NCBI GenBank assembly: GCA_016191985.1
Contig: JACPVB010000130.1
Coordinates: forward strand, 1-46,181
Source of the DNA: Chloroflexota bacterium
GTDB taxonomy: Bacteria > Chloroflexota > Anaerolineae > Anaerolineales > Villigracilaceae
Length of the DNA: 46,181 nucleotides
Direction: 5' to 3'
Shown here: positions 1 through 7,895 of the stretch, piece by piece
How positions within the stretch are numbered: the stretch's first letter is position 1
How the letters are laid out: the number at the start of each line of letters is the position of its first letter
The notes under the pieces: model-generated
What the model was told of the DNA's origin: nothing
The model's database searches: none
What the model saw: the letters and a program-made list of their open reading frames with translations, nothing else
Position numbers and translations under genes: made by a program

Positions 1-14
1 CAGAATGTTGAATA

Positions 15-73
15 AAGGAGGTCCTCTGACAAATTTAAATATCTGTCCGTTAATCTCTGAAAGGAGGTGATCT
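15..73 (+). promoter_or_regulatory. Two extended Shine-Dalgarno-like sequences (AAAGGAGGTCC at ~15-24 and AAAGGAGGTGATC at ~61-73)
   Basis: AAAGGAGGTGATC is complementary to the canonical 16S rRNA 3' end. No long ORF follows before the hairpin at 150-186. Confidence 0.4.
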
Positions 74-149
74 TTATCGAGTAAGTTGATCGTTGTAAGC
101 AAGAAGAGCATCTTCTGTGCCTGCCACAGGGGATGCCCTTTGTTGGAAG

Positions 150-190
150 ACAGACTTCGGAATTCTTGAAGACTTCCGAAGTCTGTTTAT
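150..190 (+). terminator. Rho-independent terminator-like hairpin
   Basis: Perfect 13-bp stem ACAGACTTCGGAA (150-162) / TTCCGAAGTCTGT (174-186), followed by TTATTTC. Confidence 0.65.
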
Positions 191-246
191 TTCACAGGTT
201 TTTCACAGGCCTTTCTTGGTGTGTTCACAGCGATGGGTTTTAGAAT
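191..246 (+). promoter_or_regulatory. Candidate PhoB/OmpR-type activator box and promoter: TTCACAG(191) TTCACAG(202) TTCTTGG(213) TTCACAG(224), then 10 bp, then TAGAAT -10
   Basis: Four 7-bp units on an exact 11-bp period ending 10 bp before a -10-like hexamer. The same layout recurs at 2771-2826. Confidence 0.6.
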
Positions 247-274
247 GATTTTGAATAAAGAAAAGGAGAACCCC

Positions 275-514
275 ATGACACTGAAATTCAAACGTAACCT
301 TCCCCTTGTACTGTTGCTGGTGAGCATCCTGTCTTTTATGGCAGTTGCGATGGGTAACCAGCGCATCATATCCTACACCGTCAATGCGGAGACACTGCGA
401 ACGATGCGACTATCTGCTTATGGCTTTGACCTCAGCGATGACCTTTCGCAACTGGCTGGCTTGTTCGGCACGGATGCTAATTCTGTTGGGGTGGTTGCCA
501 CCGCCCAACCGTAA
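275..514 (+). pseudogene. Truncated CotH-like N-terminal fragment (signal/TM segment only)
   Basis: MTLKFKRNLPLVLLLVSILSFMAVAMGNQRIISYT aligns by eye with the N-terminus of the CotH protein at 4673 (MSINFRRNYPIIILVIALLSVLTFAIGDMRVIAYT). No kinase-like region follows. RBS AAAAGGAG upstream. Confidence 0.6.
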
Positions 515-552
515 ACTATTCAAATTTTTACCTTATATCGAGTCCAAGCAGC

Positions 553-648
553 AGACCCTAAAGGTTTCCCTTGCAATCGAAAACGAACGTTATACAGAGA
601 TTCTTTGCAAATTTCGTTCCCGGTTTACCGAAAAAACCTTTAGGGTCT
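553..648. repeat. 96-bp inverted-repeat element (terminator-like or MITE-like)
   Basis: Perfect 15-bp arms AGACCCTAAAGGTTT (553-567) / AAACCTTTAGGGTCT (634-648), followed by TTT. Confidence 0.6.
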
Positions 649-704
649 TTTACGGAGCAGATATATGGTAGTGAATTCAAAAAATCAAATTGGAGATACA
701 TAAC

Positions 705-2552
705 ATGAAAAAAATAATTACTTCGATTTTACAAATCACTCTGATCGTTGCGCTGGCGGCCTGCTCGGCTGCTTCAGCGGAGGTCACTGATTCGGGGACC
801 ACGTCCCAGGTATCGGCGGGGAGTGAAGCGGAAATCGTCACAACGGATGCGGCAGGCTCAACAGTCGTATCCACGCCGCTATCTGTTAATTACAGCAGCG
901 AAGATTTAAATCCCAGCACCGGGAGTGACAGCATTTCCTACATCCAACTGGAAGGCGATTCCATTCTCTTCGAGGGAACCGGCGCGACGGTGAATGGGAA
1001 TGTGGTCACCATCACAGCGGCTGGGGTGTACAGCTTGAGCGGCGCTTTGCTCGATGGGCAGATCGTTGTGGACACGCAGGATGAGGAAACCGTGACGCTG
1101 ATCCTGAACAGCGTGGATATTACCAGTTCCACGAGTGCGCCGATCTTTGTCCGCAATGCGGATAAGGTGGTGCTGACTCTGGCGGACGGCACTCAAAATT
1201 TCGTCACGGATGGGTCCTCGTATATTTTTGAAAACGCGGAAACAGACGAACCCAATGCCGCGATTTTTAGCAATGACGACCTGACCATTAACGGCAGTGG
1301 GAATGGTTCCCTGACGGTGAATGCAAATTACAACAACGGCATTGCCACCAAAGATGATCTTAAAATTACAAGCGGAGTCATTATCGTACATTCCGTGAAC
1401 GACGGCATCAAAGGCAGGAATTACATTGCCATCAAGGATGGGATGATCACCGTAAATGCGGGCGGTGACGGGTTGCAATCCAATAACGATGAGGATGCCA
1501 CAAAGGGCTATATCCTGATCGAGGGCGGCACGCTGAACATCATCTCAGGCATGGACGGGATTCAAGCTGAAACCAGATTGACGGTCAACACTGGGACGCT
1601 CAACATATCTTCGGGCGGCGGCAGCGTTGTAAATTACGAGTTGGAGGAAAGCGCCAAGGGATTAAAGGCCGGTATGGATGTGACTATCACGGGCGGCACG
1701 TTCAACATTGACTCGGCGGATGATGCCATCCATTCAAACTCCAGCGTCATGATCAATGGCGGTAATATTTTGATCGCCTCCGGTGACGATGGCATTCATG
1801 CCGACGCCACCTTCACGATCAACAACGGAGAGGTCAACATCGCCAAAGCCTATGAAGGCATCGAAAGCGCGATAATCACGATCAACGGCGGAAGCGTCCG
1901 CCTCAACTCCAGCGATGACGGAGTGAACGGCTCGGATGGTTCTTCCAGCGCGGGGCAGCCACAGCAAGGCATGATGGAGTCTGGCAATGCCCATCTTTAT
2001 ATCAACGGCGGGTATCTCTTCGTGGACGCCATCGGCGACGGCATTGACATCAACGGGCCGATTGATATGACCGCCGGGACGGTAATCGTCAACGGCCCCG
2101 TTGAAAACATGAACAGTCCGCTGGATTATTCGAGCGCCTTCAACCTCACCGGCGGTTATCTGCTGGCAGTGGGCAGTTCAGGAATGGCGCAGGCGCCGAG
2201 CGCTTCGTCAACCCAGTATTCCGTGCAGTATGGCTTCGAGTCACAGCAGGCGGCTGGCACGTTGGTTCACATTGAAACGGAAAGCGGAGAGGAGATCCTT
2301 ACCTTCATGCCGACCAAGGCCTATCAATCCGTGGTCTTGTCCTCTCCCGCACTGGCGAACGGTTCCACGTATGTGATTTACAGCGGCGGAAGTTCCAGCG
2401 GCGCGGCGGTTGACGGGTTGTATTCCGATGGAACATACACAGCCGGGACTCAAATTGCCAGCTTTTCAATTTCAAGCATGGTGACCACCGCAGGCACAAC
2501 CGGCGGCGGCTTCCCAGGCGGTGGACCGGGCGGGGGCAGGCCTCACCCGTAA
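705..2552 (+). CDS. Carbohydrate-binding domain-containing (DUF4353-like) beta-helix lipoprotein
   Basis: Lipobox LIVALAACS; repeated 'ITINGGSV / DGIHADATFTINNGEVNIA' beta-helix repeats; Gly-rich C-terminus GGGFPGGGPGGGRPHP. Confidence 0.8.
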   Translation: MKKIITSILQITLIVALAACSAASAEVTDSGTTSQVSAGSEAEIVTTDAAGSTVVSTPLSVNYSSEDLNPSTGSDSISYIQLEGDSILFEGTGATVNGNVVTITAAGVYSLSGALLDGQIVVDTQDEETVTLILNSVDITSSTSAPIFVRNADKVVLTLADGTQNFVTDGSSYIFENAETDEPNAAIFSNDDLTINGSGNGSLTVNANYNNGIATKDDLKITSGVIIVHSVNDGIKGRNYIAIKDGMITVNAGGDGLQSNNDEDATKGYILIEGGTLNIISGMDGIQAETRLTVNTGTLNISSGGGSVVNYELEESAKGLKAGMDVTITGGTFNIDSADDAIHSNSSVMINGGNILIASGDDGIHADATFTINNGEVNIAKAYEGIESAIITINGGSVRLNSSDDGVNGSDGSSSAGQPQQGMMESGNAHLYINGGYLFVDAIGDGIDINGPIDMTAGTVIVNGPVENMNSPLDYSSAFNLTGGYLLAVGSSGMAQAPSASSTQYSVQYGFESQQAAGTLVHIETESGEEILTFMPTKAYQSVVLSSPALANGSTYVIYSGGSSSGAAVDGLYSDGTYTAGTQIASFSISSMVTTAGTTGGGFPGGGPGGGRPHP

Positions 2553-2616
2553 GTTAAAGGAAAAATCCGTGATTGTCCGTGGCTTCCGTGTATAAAAAGT
2601 TTTATCCTAAAATTGC

Positions 2617-2660
2617 TCCCGTCGCCGTCCTTAGCGAAGCATCCCCGTGGGACGGCGGCG
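2617..2660. repeat. GC-rich imperfect inverted repeat
   Basis: CCCGTCGCCGTCC ... GGACGGCGGCGGG. Confidence 0.4.
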
Positions 2661-2725
2661 GGGACGCCGCCTTGAGCATAATATTCAGATAGCTATTAAA
2701 CCCAAACAGCCAATTTTTTAAACGC

Positions 2726-2760
2726 AAATACCTTCCTCGGTTTGAGGAAGGTATTTTTTA
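2726..2760 (+). terminator. Rho-independent terminator
   Basis: 13-bp stem AAATACCTTCCTC/GAGGAAGGTATTT with a 5-nt loop and T-tract. Confidence 0.85.
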
Positions 2761-2770
2761 TCCATCGTAC

Positions 2771-2826
2771 TTCTCAACGATTTCACAGCTTTTTCTTGGT
2801 TTCTTCACAGTCATTAAACCTACAAT
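2771..2826 (+). promoter_or_regulatory. Candidate PhoB/OmpR-type box and promoter: TTCTCAA(2771) TTCACAG(2782) TTCTTGG(2793) TTCACAG(2804), then 10 bp, then TACAAT -10
   Basis: Same unit order, 11-bp period and 10-bp spacer to the -10 as at 191-246. Lies immediately upstream of the VTC-domain gene. Confidence 0.65.
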
Positions 2827-2858
2827 AACTTCGCATCAATCAATTGTTAAGGAAACCC

Positions 2859-3632
2859 ATGTCCAATCTCAGTCACACCATTCGGCGGTTCAACCGCTTC
2901 GAGCTGAAATACTTCATCACTCTCAAACAGGCGGAACTGTTCAAGAAAGCCCTGCTCGCCTATCTGCTTGCAGATGAGCACGGCAATGGCAATGGACATT
3001 ATCCGCTTGCCAGCCTGTATTACGACTCTCCCGATTTCCGCTGCTATTGGGAAAAAGTAGACGGGGTCAGATTCCGCCGAAAACTGCGCATTCGCCGCTA
3101 TGAGTGTGATGCGCCACTGACGAAGGATACGCCCGTCTTCGTGGAGATCAAACAGCGGCTGGACCGCGTCACCCAGAAACGCCGCATCATCCTCCCTTAT
3201 GGCGACGCGCTGCGTCTCTGCAATGACCGTCAATACCCCGAAGATGTCGCACCCGACGATAAGGCAGTCCTTGATGAAATCTACTCTTATCTCTGGCAAT
3301 ACAACCTGCGCCCGGTCAGCATCGTCCGCTACGAGCGGCAGGCCTTCATCGGCACAGATTATGACATCGGCCTGCGCGTGACCTTCGATACCTCGCTTTC
3401 GTATCAGGCCCATCAACTGGCGCTGCACGAGGAAGCCTCCAACCTACCCATGCTTTCACCGGACCGCATGGTGATGGAGATCAAGGTCAATGAGCGCATT
3501 CCCTACTGGCTGACGGAAATGATCGCGGCTCACAACTTGAAAATGATCCGCATCAGCAAATATTGCCGCAGCATTGAAATGGCAAACGGCTGGGCCTCGA
3601 AATTTTCACAGTATGCGCTGGCTTCAATTTAG
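2859..3632 (+). CDS. VTC / polyphosphate polymerase domain-containing protein
   Basis: RFELKYFIT..., LYYDSPDFRCYWEK, KLRIRRYE, FVEIKQRLDRVTQKRR, VMEIKVNE: characteristic VTC tunnel-domain motifs. ATG at 2859 with upstream AAGGA. Confidence 0.88.
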   Translation: MSNLSHTIRRFNRFELKYFITLKQAELFKKALLAYLLADEHGNGNGHYPLASLYYDSPDFRCYWEKVDGVRFRRKLRIRRYECDAPLTKDTPVFVEIKQRLDRVTQKRRIILPYGDALRLCNDRQYPEDVAPDDKAVLDEIYSYLWQYNLRPVSIVRYERQAFIGTDYDIGLRVTFDTSLSYQAHQLALHEEASNLPMLSPDRMVMEIKVNERIPYWLTEMIAAHNLKMIRISKYCRSIEMANGWASKFSQYALASI

Positions 3633-3699
3633 CGTACCGCAAGATAAATCTTGCGCATTAAAGGCGACATGATGAAGTTTAAAAAATAAATACCGTAAC

Positions 3700-3784
3700 C
3701 ATGTCACCCTGAGCGGAGCGAAGGGTCTCTACGCCAGCATCCGAGACCCTTCAGTCGCAAAGAACGCTCCCTCAGGGTGACATG
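3700..3784. repeat. Nested palindromic intergenic repeat (REP/MITE-like)
   Basis: Outer arms CATGTCACCCTGAG/CTCAGGGTGACATG; inner arms GAAGGGTCTC (3720-3729)/GAGACCCTTC (3743-3752). Confidence 0.75.
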
Positions 3785-3866
3785 TACTTTGAAATAAGAT
3801 TACAACATTAATTTCTTAAATTCCATGATGTCGCGGTATTTACTACAAGTTATCAAGGAGAACACA

Positions 3867-4547
3867 ATGGATATTTTCAACTTTCAGGATTTGACCGGGG
3901 AATTCTCGGTGCTCGACATCGTCATTGTCATGGCGCTGAGTTTCATTTTGAGCGCCTTCATCGGCTGGATCTACAAGATCACCCATCGCGGCACATCGTA
4001 CACACAGAGCTTTGTATTCACTCTGGTCATCAACGGCATGGTCGTGGCGCTGGTGATGATGATCGTCGGCTCGAACATTGCGCGGGCGTTCTCACTCGTC
4101 GGCGCGCTATCCATCATCCGCTTCCGAAACGCGGTTAAGGAAACACGCGACGTGGGCTTCATCTTTTTCACCATGGCAATCGGCATGGCAATCGGGACAA
4201 AGTTTTATCTACTGGCCGTGGCCGGGGCGGTGGTCATCAGCTTGATGATCCTGGTCATGATGCGCTTCGACTGGTACGCGCGTGACATGGCCAGCCAAAT
4301 CCTGCGTGTACAGGTCCCAAATGGGATGCCCTTCGATACACTCTTCGACGCGCCCTTCGTCAAATACACCAGCACCTCCGAACTCATCAGCGTGGACACC
4401 GTCCACAGCGGCATGTTGACCGAATTGACATACAGCATCGGTCTCAAGAAATCCAACCGGGTGCAGGAATTCCTTTCTGAAATCCGCAACCTGAACGGCA
4501 ACAACAAGGTCACACTCATCGCAGGCTACAACAGCACAGATTTGTAA
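3867..4547 (+). CDS. DUF4956 domain-containing membrane protein
   Basis: Multiple TM segments; SLVGALSIIRFRNAVKETRDVGFIFFTMAIGMAIGTKFY is typical of DUF4956. RBS AAGGAG before ATG 3867. Confidence 0.87.
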   Translation: MDIFNFQDLTGEFSVLDIVIVMALSFILSAFIGWIYKITHRGTSYTQSFVFTLVINGMVVALVMMIVGSNIARAFSLVGALSIIRFRNAVKETRDVGFIFFTMAIGMAIGTKFYLLAVAGAVVISLMILVMMRFDWYARDMASQILRVQVPNGMPFDTLFDAPFVKYTSTSELISVDTVHSGMLTELTYSIGLKKSNRVQEFLSEIRNLNGNNKVTLIAGYNSTDL

Positions 4548-4562
4548 TTCCCCTGGGGTTTT

Positions 4563-4651
4563 CGTAGTGACGGTTCCTGCCTCACCCAGCAGGAAATGTA
4601 TCCCTCGCTTTCTCCATCCCCTCCCCAGTTAAACCGTCACTACGTTTTTTT
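4563..4651. repeat. Inverted-repeat element ending in a T-tract (terminator- or MITE-like)
   Basis: Perfect arms CGTAGTGACGGTT (4563-4575)/AACCGTCACTACG (4632-4644) then T7; inner hairpin CCTGC..GCAGG. Confidence 0.6.
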
Positions 4652-4672
4652 ACTCTGACAAGAAAGGATTTT

Positions 4673-6199
4673 ATGAGCATTAACTTTAGACGCAATTACC
4701 CGATCATCATTCTTGTGATCGCTTTGTTGTCCGTCCTCACGTTTGCCATTGGGGATATGCGTGTGATTGCGTACACCTCCTCAAATGGCACAGCAACTAC
4801 AACGGGCGAAAAAAATGGGTTTGATTACGCAAACGACGTGACCCTATTCGACGATACTCTCGTTCATGAAATTCAAGTCCTTATGGATGACGAGCAATAC
4901 GATGAAATGGTCGGCACCTATCAAGAGACCGGTTTGAAGGAATATTTCAAAGTGGATGTCATCATCGATGGGGTGCGGATCAACGATGTGGGCATTCGCT
5001 TAAAAGGAAACGCTTCGCTTCGTACCGCGCTGGGAGGTGGGATGGGCTTCGGCGGCAATAATCGCCCCGACAACGCTCAACCGCCCGAAGGCTTTGTCCC
5101 TGGCGAAAGGCCGCAAATGCCAGAGGGAGCTGTCCCCGCAGAAATGCCGCAGATGGGAGAAAACTTCCAGATGCCCGAAGCAGGCCAGGGTCCGGGAGGA
5201 GGCGGGATGCGGCAGGAAGCATCCTCAGACCAGGTCAAAATCCCATTCATGATTAAGCTCGATGAGTATGTGGATGGGCAGACTTATCAAGGCTACACCA
5301 ATCTCTCCATCCGCAACTATGGCACATCCTACGATGAAGCGCTGCTTCAGGAGCCCATCACGAATTTGGCTGCGCAACTCTCTGGCATCCCTGCCACAGA
5401 CACGGCCTACACAGGTTTCAGATTCAACGATGAGGAGGAAAAATTTTATGTGGTATCCGAACTGGTGAACGAGGAATATCTTGAAAAATATTTCGAGAAC
5501 ACAGACGGCATTTTATACAAAGCTGAAGTCGGCTCAACGCTACGCTATGTGGACGAAGACCCCAGCAGTTATGCGGACAGCTTCACCCAGCAAACCCGCG
5601 TCAACGACGCTGACCTGCTGCCGTTGATCAACTTCATGCGTTTCCTCGATCAATCGGACGATGAAACTTTTGAAAAAGAATTGCCAAATTATTTGGATGT
5701 GGACTCGTTCGCAAGCTACCTCGCCGTCAACGCCGTAGTCGTCAATACCGACTCGATGCTTGGCATGAACAACAACTACTATCTTTATTACGATGAGGAA
5801 ACCGAACGATTTACTATTTTGATGTGGGATGCCAATGAAAGTTTTGGAAAACTTGGCGGCAGCACCACGTACGACATTTCCCTGACGAATACCCAGCAAA
5901 ACGGCGGCCCCGGCGGGCGAGGCATGGGCGGCGGACAGAACGCGCTCCTCTCCCGCTTTATGGAAAACGCGACCTTCAAAGCCTTGTACGAAGAAAAGGT
6001 GCGCGAGGTTTATGAAGCGGCATTTGCCAGCAACAGCATGACGGAAAAGATCGAAGAATATTCAGAACTGATCCATTCCGTCAACGATGAACGCAGCCTC
6101 GTGGATCTGGATGCCTACGATCAGGCTGTTGAAAAAATGCTAACCTTCATCAGCCAGCGCGCGGCATACCTGAAGACAACCGAAGTAATTGCAAAATGA
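4673..6199 (+). CDS. CotH kinase family protein
   Basis: VHEIQVLMDDEQYDEM, VGIRLKGNASLR, IPFMIKLDEYVDGQTYQGYTNLSIRNYG, LMWDANESFG motifs of the CotH family. Contains a Gly/Met/Pro-rich insert. Confidence 0.88.
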   Translation: MSINFRRNYPIIILVIALLSVLTFAIGDMRVIAYTSSNGTATTTGEKNGFDYANDVTLFDDTLVHEIQVLMDDEQYDEMVGTYQETGLKEYFKVDVIIDGVRINDVGIRLKGNASLRTALGGGMGFGGNNRPDNAQPPEGFVPGERPQMPEGAVPAEMPQMGENFQMPEAGQGPGGGGMRQEASSDQVKIPFMIKLDEYVDGQTYQGYTNLSIRNYGTSYDEALLQEPITNLAAQLSGIPATDTAYTGFRFNDEEEKFYVVSELVNEEYLEKYFENTDGILYKAEVGSTLRYVDEDPSSYADSFTQQTRVNDADLLPLINFMRFLDQSDDETFEKELPNYLDVDSFASYLAVNAVVVNTDSMLGMNNNYYLYYDEETERFTILMWDANESFGKLGGSTTYDISLTNTQQNGGPGGRGMGGGQNALLSRFMENATFKALYEEKVREVYEAAFASNSMTEKIEEYSELIHSVNDERSLVDLDAYDQAVEKMLTFISQRAAYLKTTEVIAK

Positions 6200-6224
6200 T
6201 CGACGGCCCCAACATAAAACAACC

Positions 6225-6326
6225 ATGAAAACAAAATTCACTACCATCCTATTCATCGTATTTGCTCTCACACTCGGCGCATGTGGCGCGGAGTTTACCC
6301 TGAGCCTGTCAAAGTGCTCAGGGTGA
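6225..6326 (+). pseudogene. Lipoprotein N-terminal remnant truncated by a palindromic repeat
   Basis: MKTKFTTILFIVFALTLGACGAEF (lipobox LGAC) runs straight into ACCCTGAGCCTGTCAAAGTGCTCAGGGTGACATG and stops. Confidence 0.5.
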
Positions 6327-6330
6327 CATG
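6297..6330. repeat. REP-like palindrome ACCCTGAG...CTCAGGGT(GACATG)
   Basis: Same terminal sequence as the element at 3700-3784. Confidence 0.6.
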
Positions 6331-6334
6331 GCTA

Positions 6335-6380
6335 AAAGCAAATCCCTTGCCATTTTTATGACAGGGGATTTGCTTTATTC
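6335..6380. terminator. Convergent (bidirectional) terminator
   Basis: 12-bp stem AAAGCAAATCCC/GGGATTTGCTTT between the + strand CotH gene and the - strand xylulokinase. Confidence 0.75.
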
Positions 6381-6400
6381 AAAGTGGCATTCGAGGCGTA

Positions 6401-7891
6401 TTACACTTCAGTGGCATCAAACGTAGGTTTGAGCGCTGGATATAACTCCCGATACAAGGGATACAACTTGTTATAAGTTTCCAGGTTTTTACCCGGGGCA
6501 GTACTGCCAATAATTTGTATTGTCGCATCGCAAGCGGACTCCACACTTTGGAATACGCCCGCGCCTGTGGCCGCCAGGAGAGCCGCGCCATACGCTGCGC
6601 CTTCCGTGGTATTGACGGTGACGATCTCCGCCTGCAACACATCCGCCAGAATTTGCCGCCAAAGCGGGCTGCGCGCGCCGCCTCCCGTCACACGCACCTG
6701 AGTGACATTTTTCAGCCCTGCATTTTTCATTAGCTCAAAACTATCCCGCAAACCAAAAGACACACCTTCCAACACAGAGCGTGTCAAATGCGCCAGCCAG
6801 TGACGCACCGTCAACCCAATAAAAGCGCCCCGCGCCAACGGATCGGGGTGCGGAGTACGTTCGCCAGTGAGATATGGAAGGAAGAATAACCCGTCACTGC
6901 CTGCTGGAATATTTGCAGCCGGTGCGAGCAACGTGTCGTAATCGGTATTCGCAGCGAAGGTATCGCGATGCCAGCGCAAGCTGCCCGCCGCCGAGAGCAT
7001 CACGCCCATCAAATGCCATTTGCCCGGCACAGAATGACAAAAGGCATGCAGGCGTCCTTCGGGTTCAATGGAAGGAGAATCCGTTGTGGCAAAGACCACA
7101 CCCGATGTTCCCAAGCTGATAGAGACTACTCCAGCGCGGACGGCCCCCGTGCCCACCGCGCTGGCGGCCTGATCTCCACCGCCGCCGAAGACGGGTATCC
7201 CTGCCGGCAGGCCAAGCTGCTGCGCGGCAGCCTCGGTCAACTCACCGGTGACATCCGTCCCTTCACCGGTGGGAGGCAGGTATGCGGCTGGAATATCAAG
7301 CGCGGACAAAACCTCTGCCGACCAATCACGTTTTGCCAAATCAAACAGGATCGTCCCCGCGCCATCGGCTTTGTCCATGCCAAACTTGCCTGTCAATTTA
7401 TAGCGGACATAATCCTTCGGCAAAAGGATATGGCGTGTGCGTTCCCAAATTTCAGGCTCATGCTCCTGCACCCATAGGATTTTGGGAGCGGTAAACCCTG
7501 TCAGCGCATTGTTGCCGGTGATTTGGATCAACCTCTCCCGTCCGAGTTTGAGGCGAATGGCGTCACATTGCGGGCCAGTGCGCTGGTCGTTCCACAAGAT
7601 CGCGGGGCGCAGCACATCGCCTTTTTCATCCAATAAAACCAGCCCGTGCATTTGACCAGTTAATCCGATCCCTTTGACCTGCGTGGAATCTGCACTCGTT
7701 TTCTTTAACACCTCGCGAATGCTTTCCAGGGTCCCACGCCACCACAAGGATGGATCCTGTTCGCTCCACAAGGGCTGTGGAGTTTCGTAGGAATATTCGC
7801 TCGAAGCCACGCCCAGCACCTTGCCTTCTTCATCCATAAGGAGGGCTTTGGTGGCGGTTGTTGATGAATCGATGCCGATAAAATAAGCCAT
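6401..7891 (-). CDS. xylB: Xylulokinase (FGGY family)
   Basis: MAYFIGIDSSTTATKALLMDEEGKVLG, GLTGQMHGLVLLD, WNDQRT, VSISLGTSGVVF, RVTGGGARSPLWRQ. Confidence 0.93.
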   Translation of the reverse strand: MAYFIGIDSSTTATKALLMDEEGKVLGVASSEYSYETPQPLWSEQDPSLWWRGTLESIREVLKKTSADSTQVKGIGLTGQMHGLVLLDEKGDVLRPAILWNDQRTGPQCDAIRLKLGRERLIQITGNNALTGFTAPKILWVQEHEPEIWERTRHILLPKDYVRYKLTGKFGMDKADGAGTILFDLAKRDWSAEVLSALDIPAAYLPPTGEGTDVTGELTEAAAQQLGLPAGIPVFGGGGDQAASAVGTGAVRAGVVSISLGTSGVVFATTDSPSIEPEGRLHAFCHSVPGKWHLMGVMLSAAGSLRWHRDTFAANTDYDTLLAPAANIPAGSDGLFFLPYLTGERTPHPDPLARGAFIGLTVRHWLAHLTRSVLEGVSFGLRDSFELMKNAGLKNVTQVRVTGGGARSPLWRQILADVLQAEIVTVNTTEGAAYGAALLAATGAGVFQSVESACDATIQIIGSTAPGKNLETYNKLYPLYRELYPALKPTFDATEV

Positions 7892-7895
7892 TGCG

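Noticed and set aside
61-73. Possible 16S rRNA 3' end on the - strand (GATCACCTCCTTT)
   Set aside because: Only the anti-SD complement matches; the adjoining sequence has no 16S helix 45 or conserved GTAACAAGGTA.
906-1478. 190-aa antisense ORF opposite the carbohydrate-binding protein
   Set aside because: Composition-driven shadow ORF; the sense frame has clear lipobox and repeat structure.
2847-3428. 193-aa antisense ORF opposite the VTC gene
   Set aside because: Overlaps a well-supported CDS and has no recognisable protein features.
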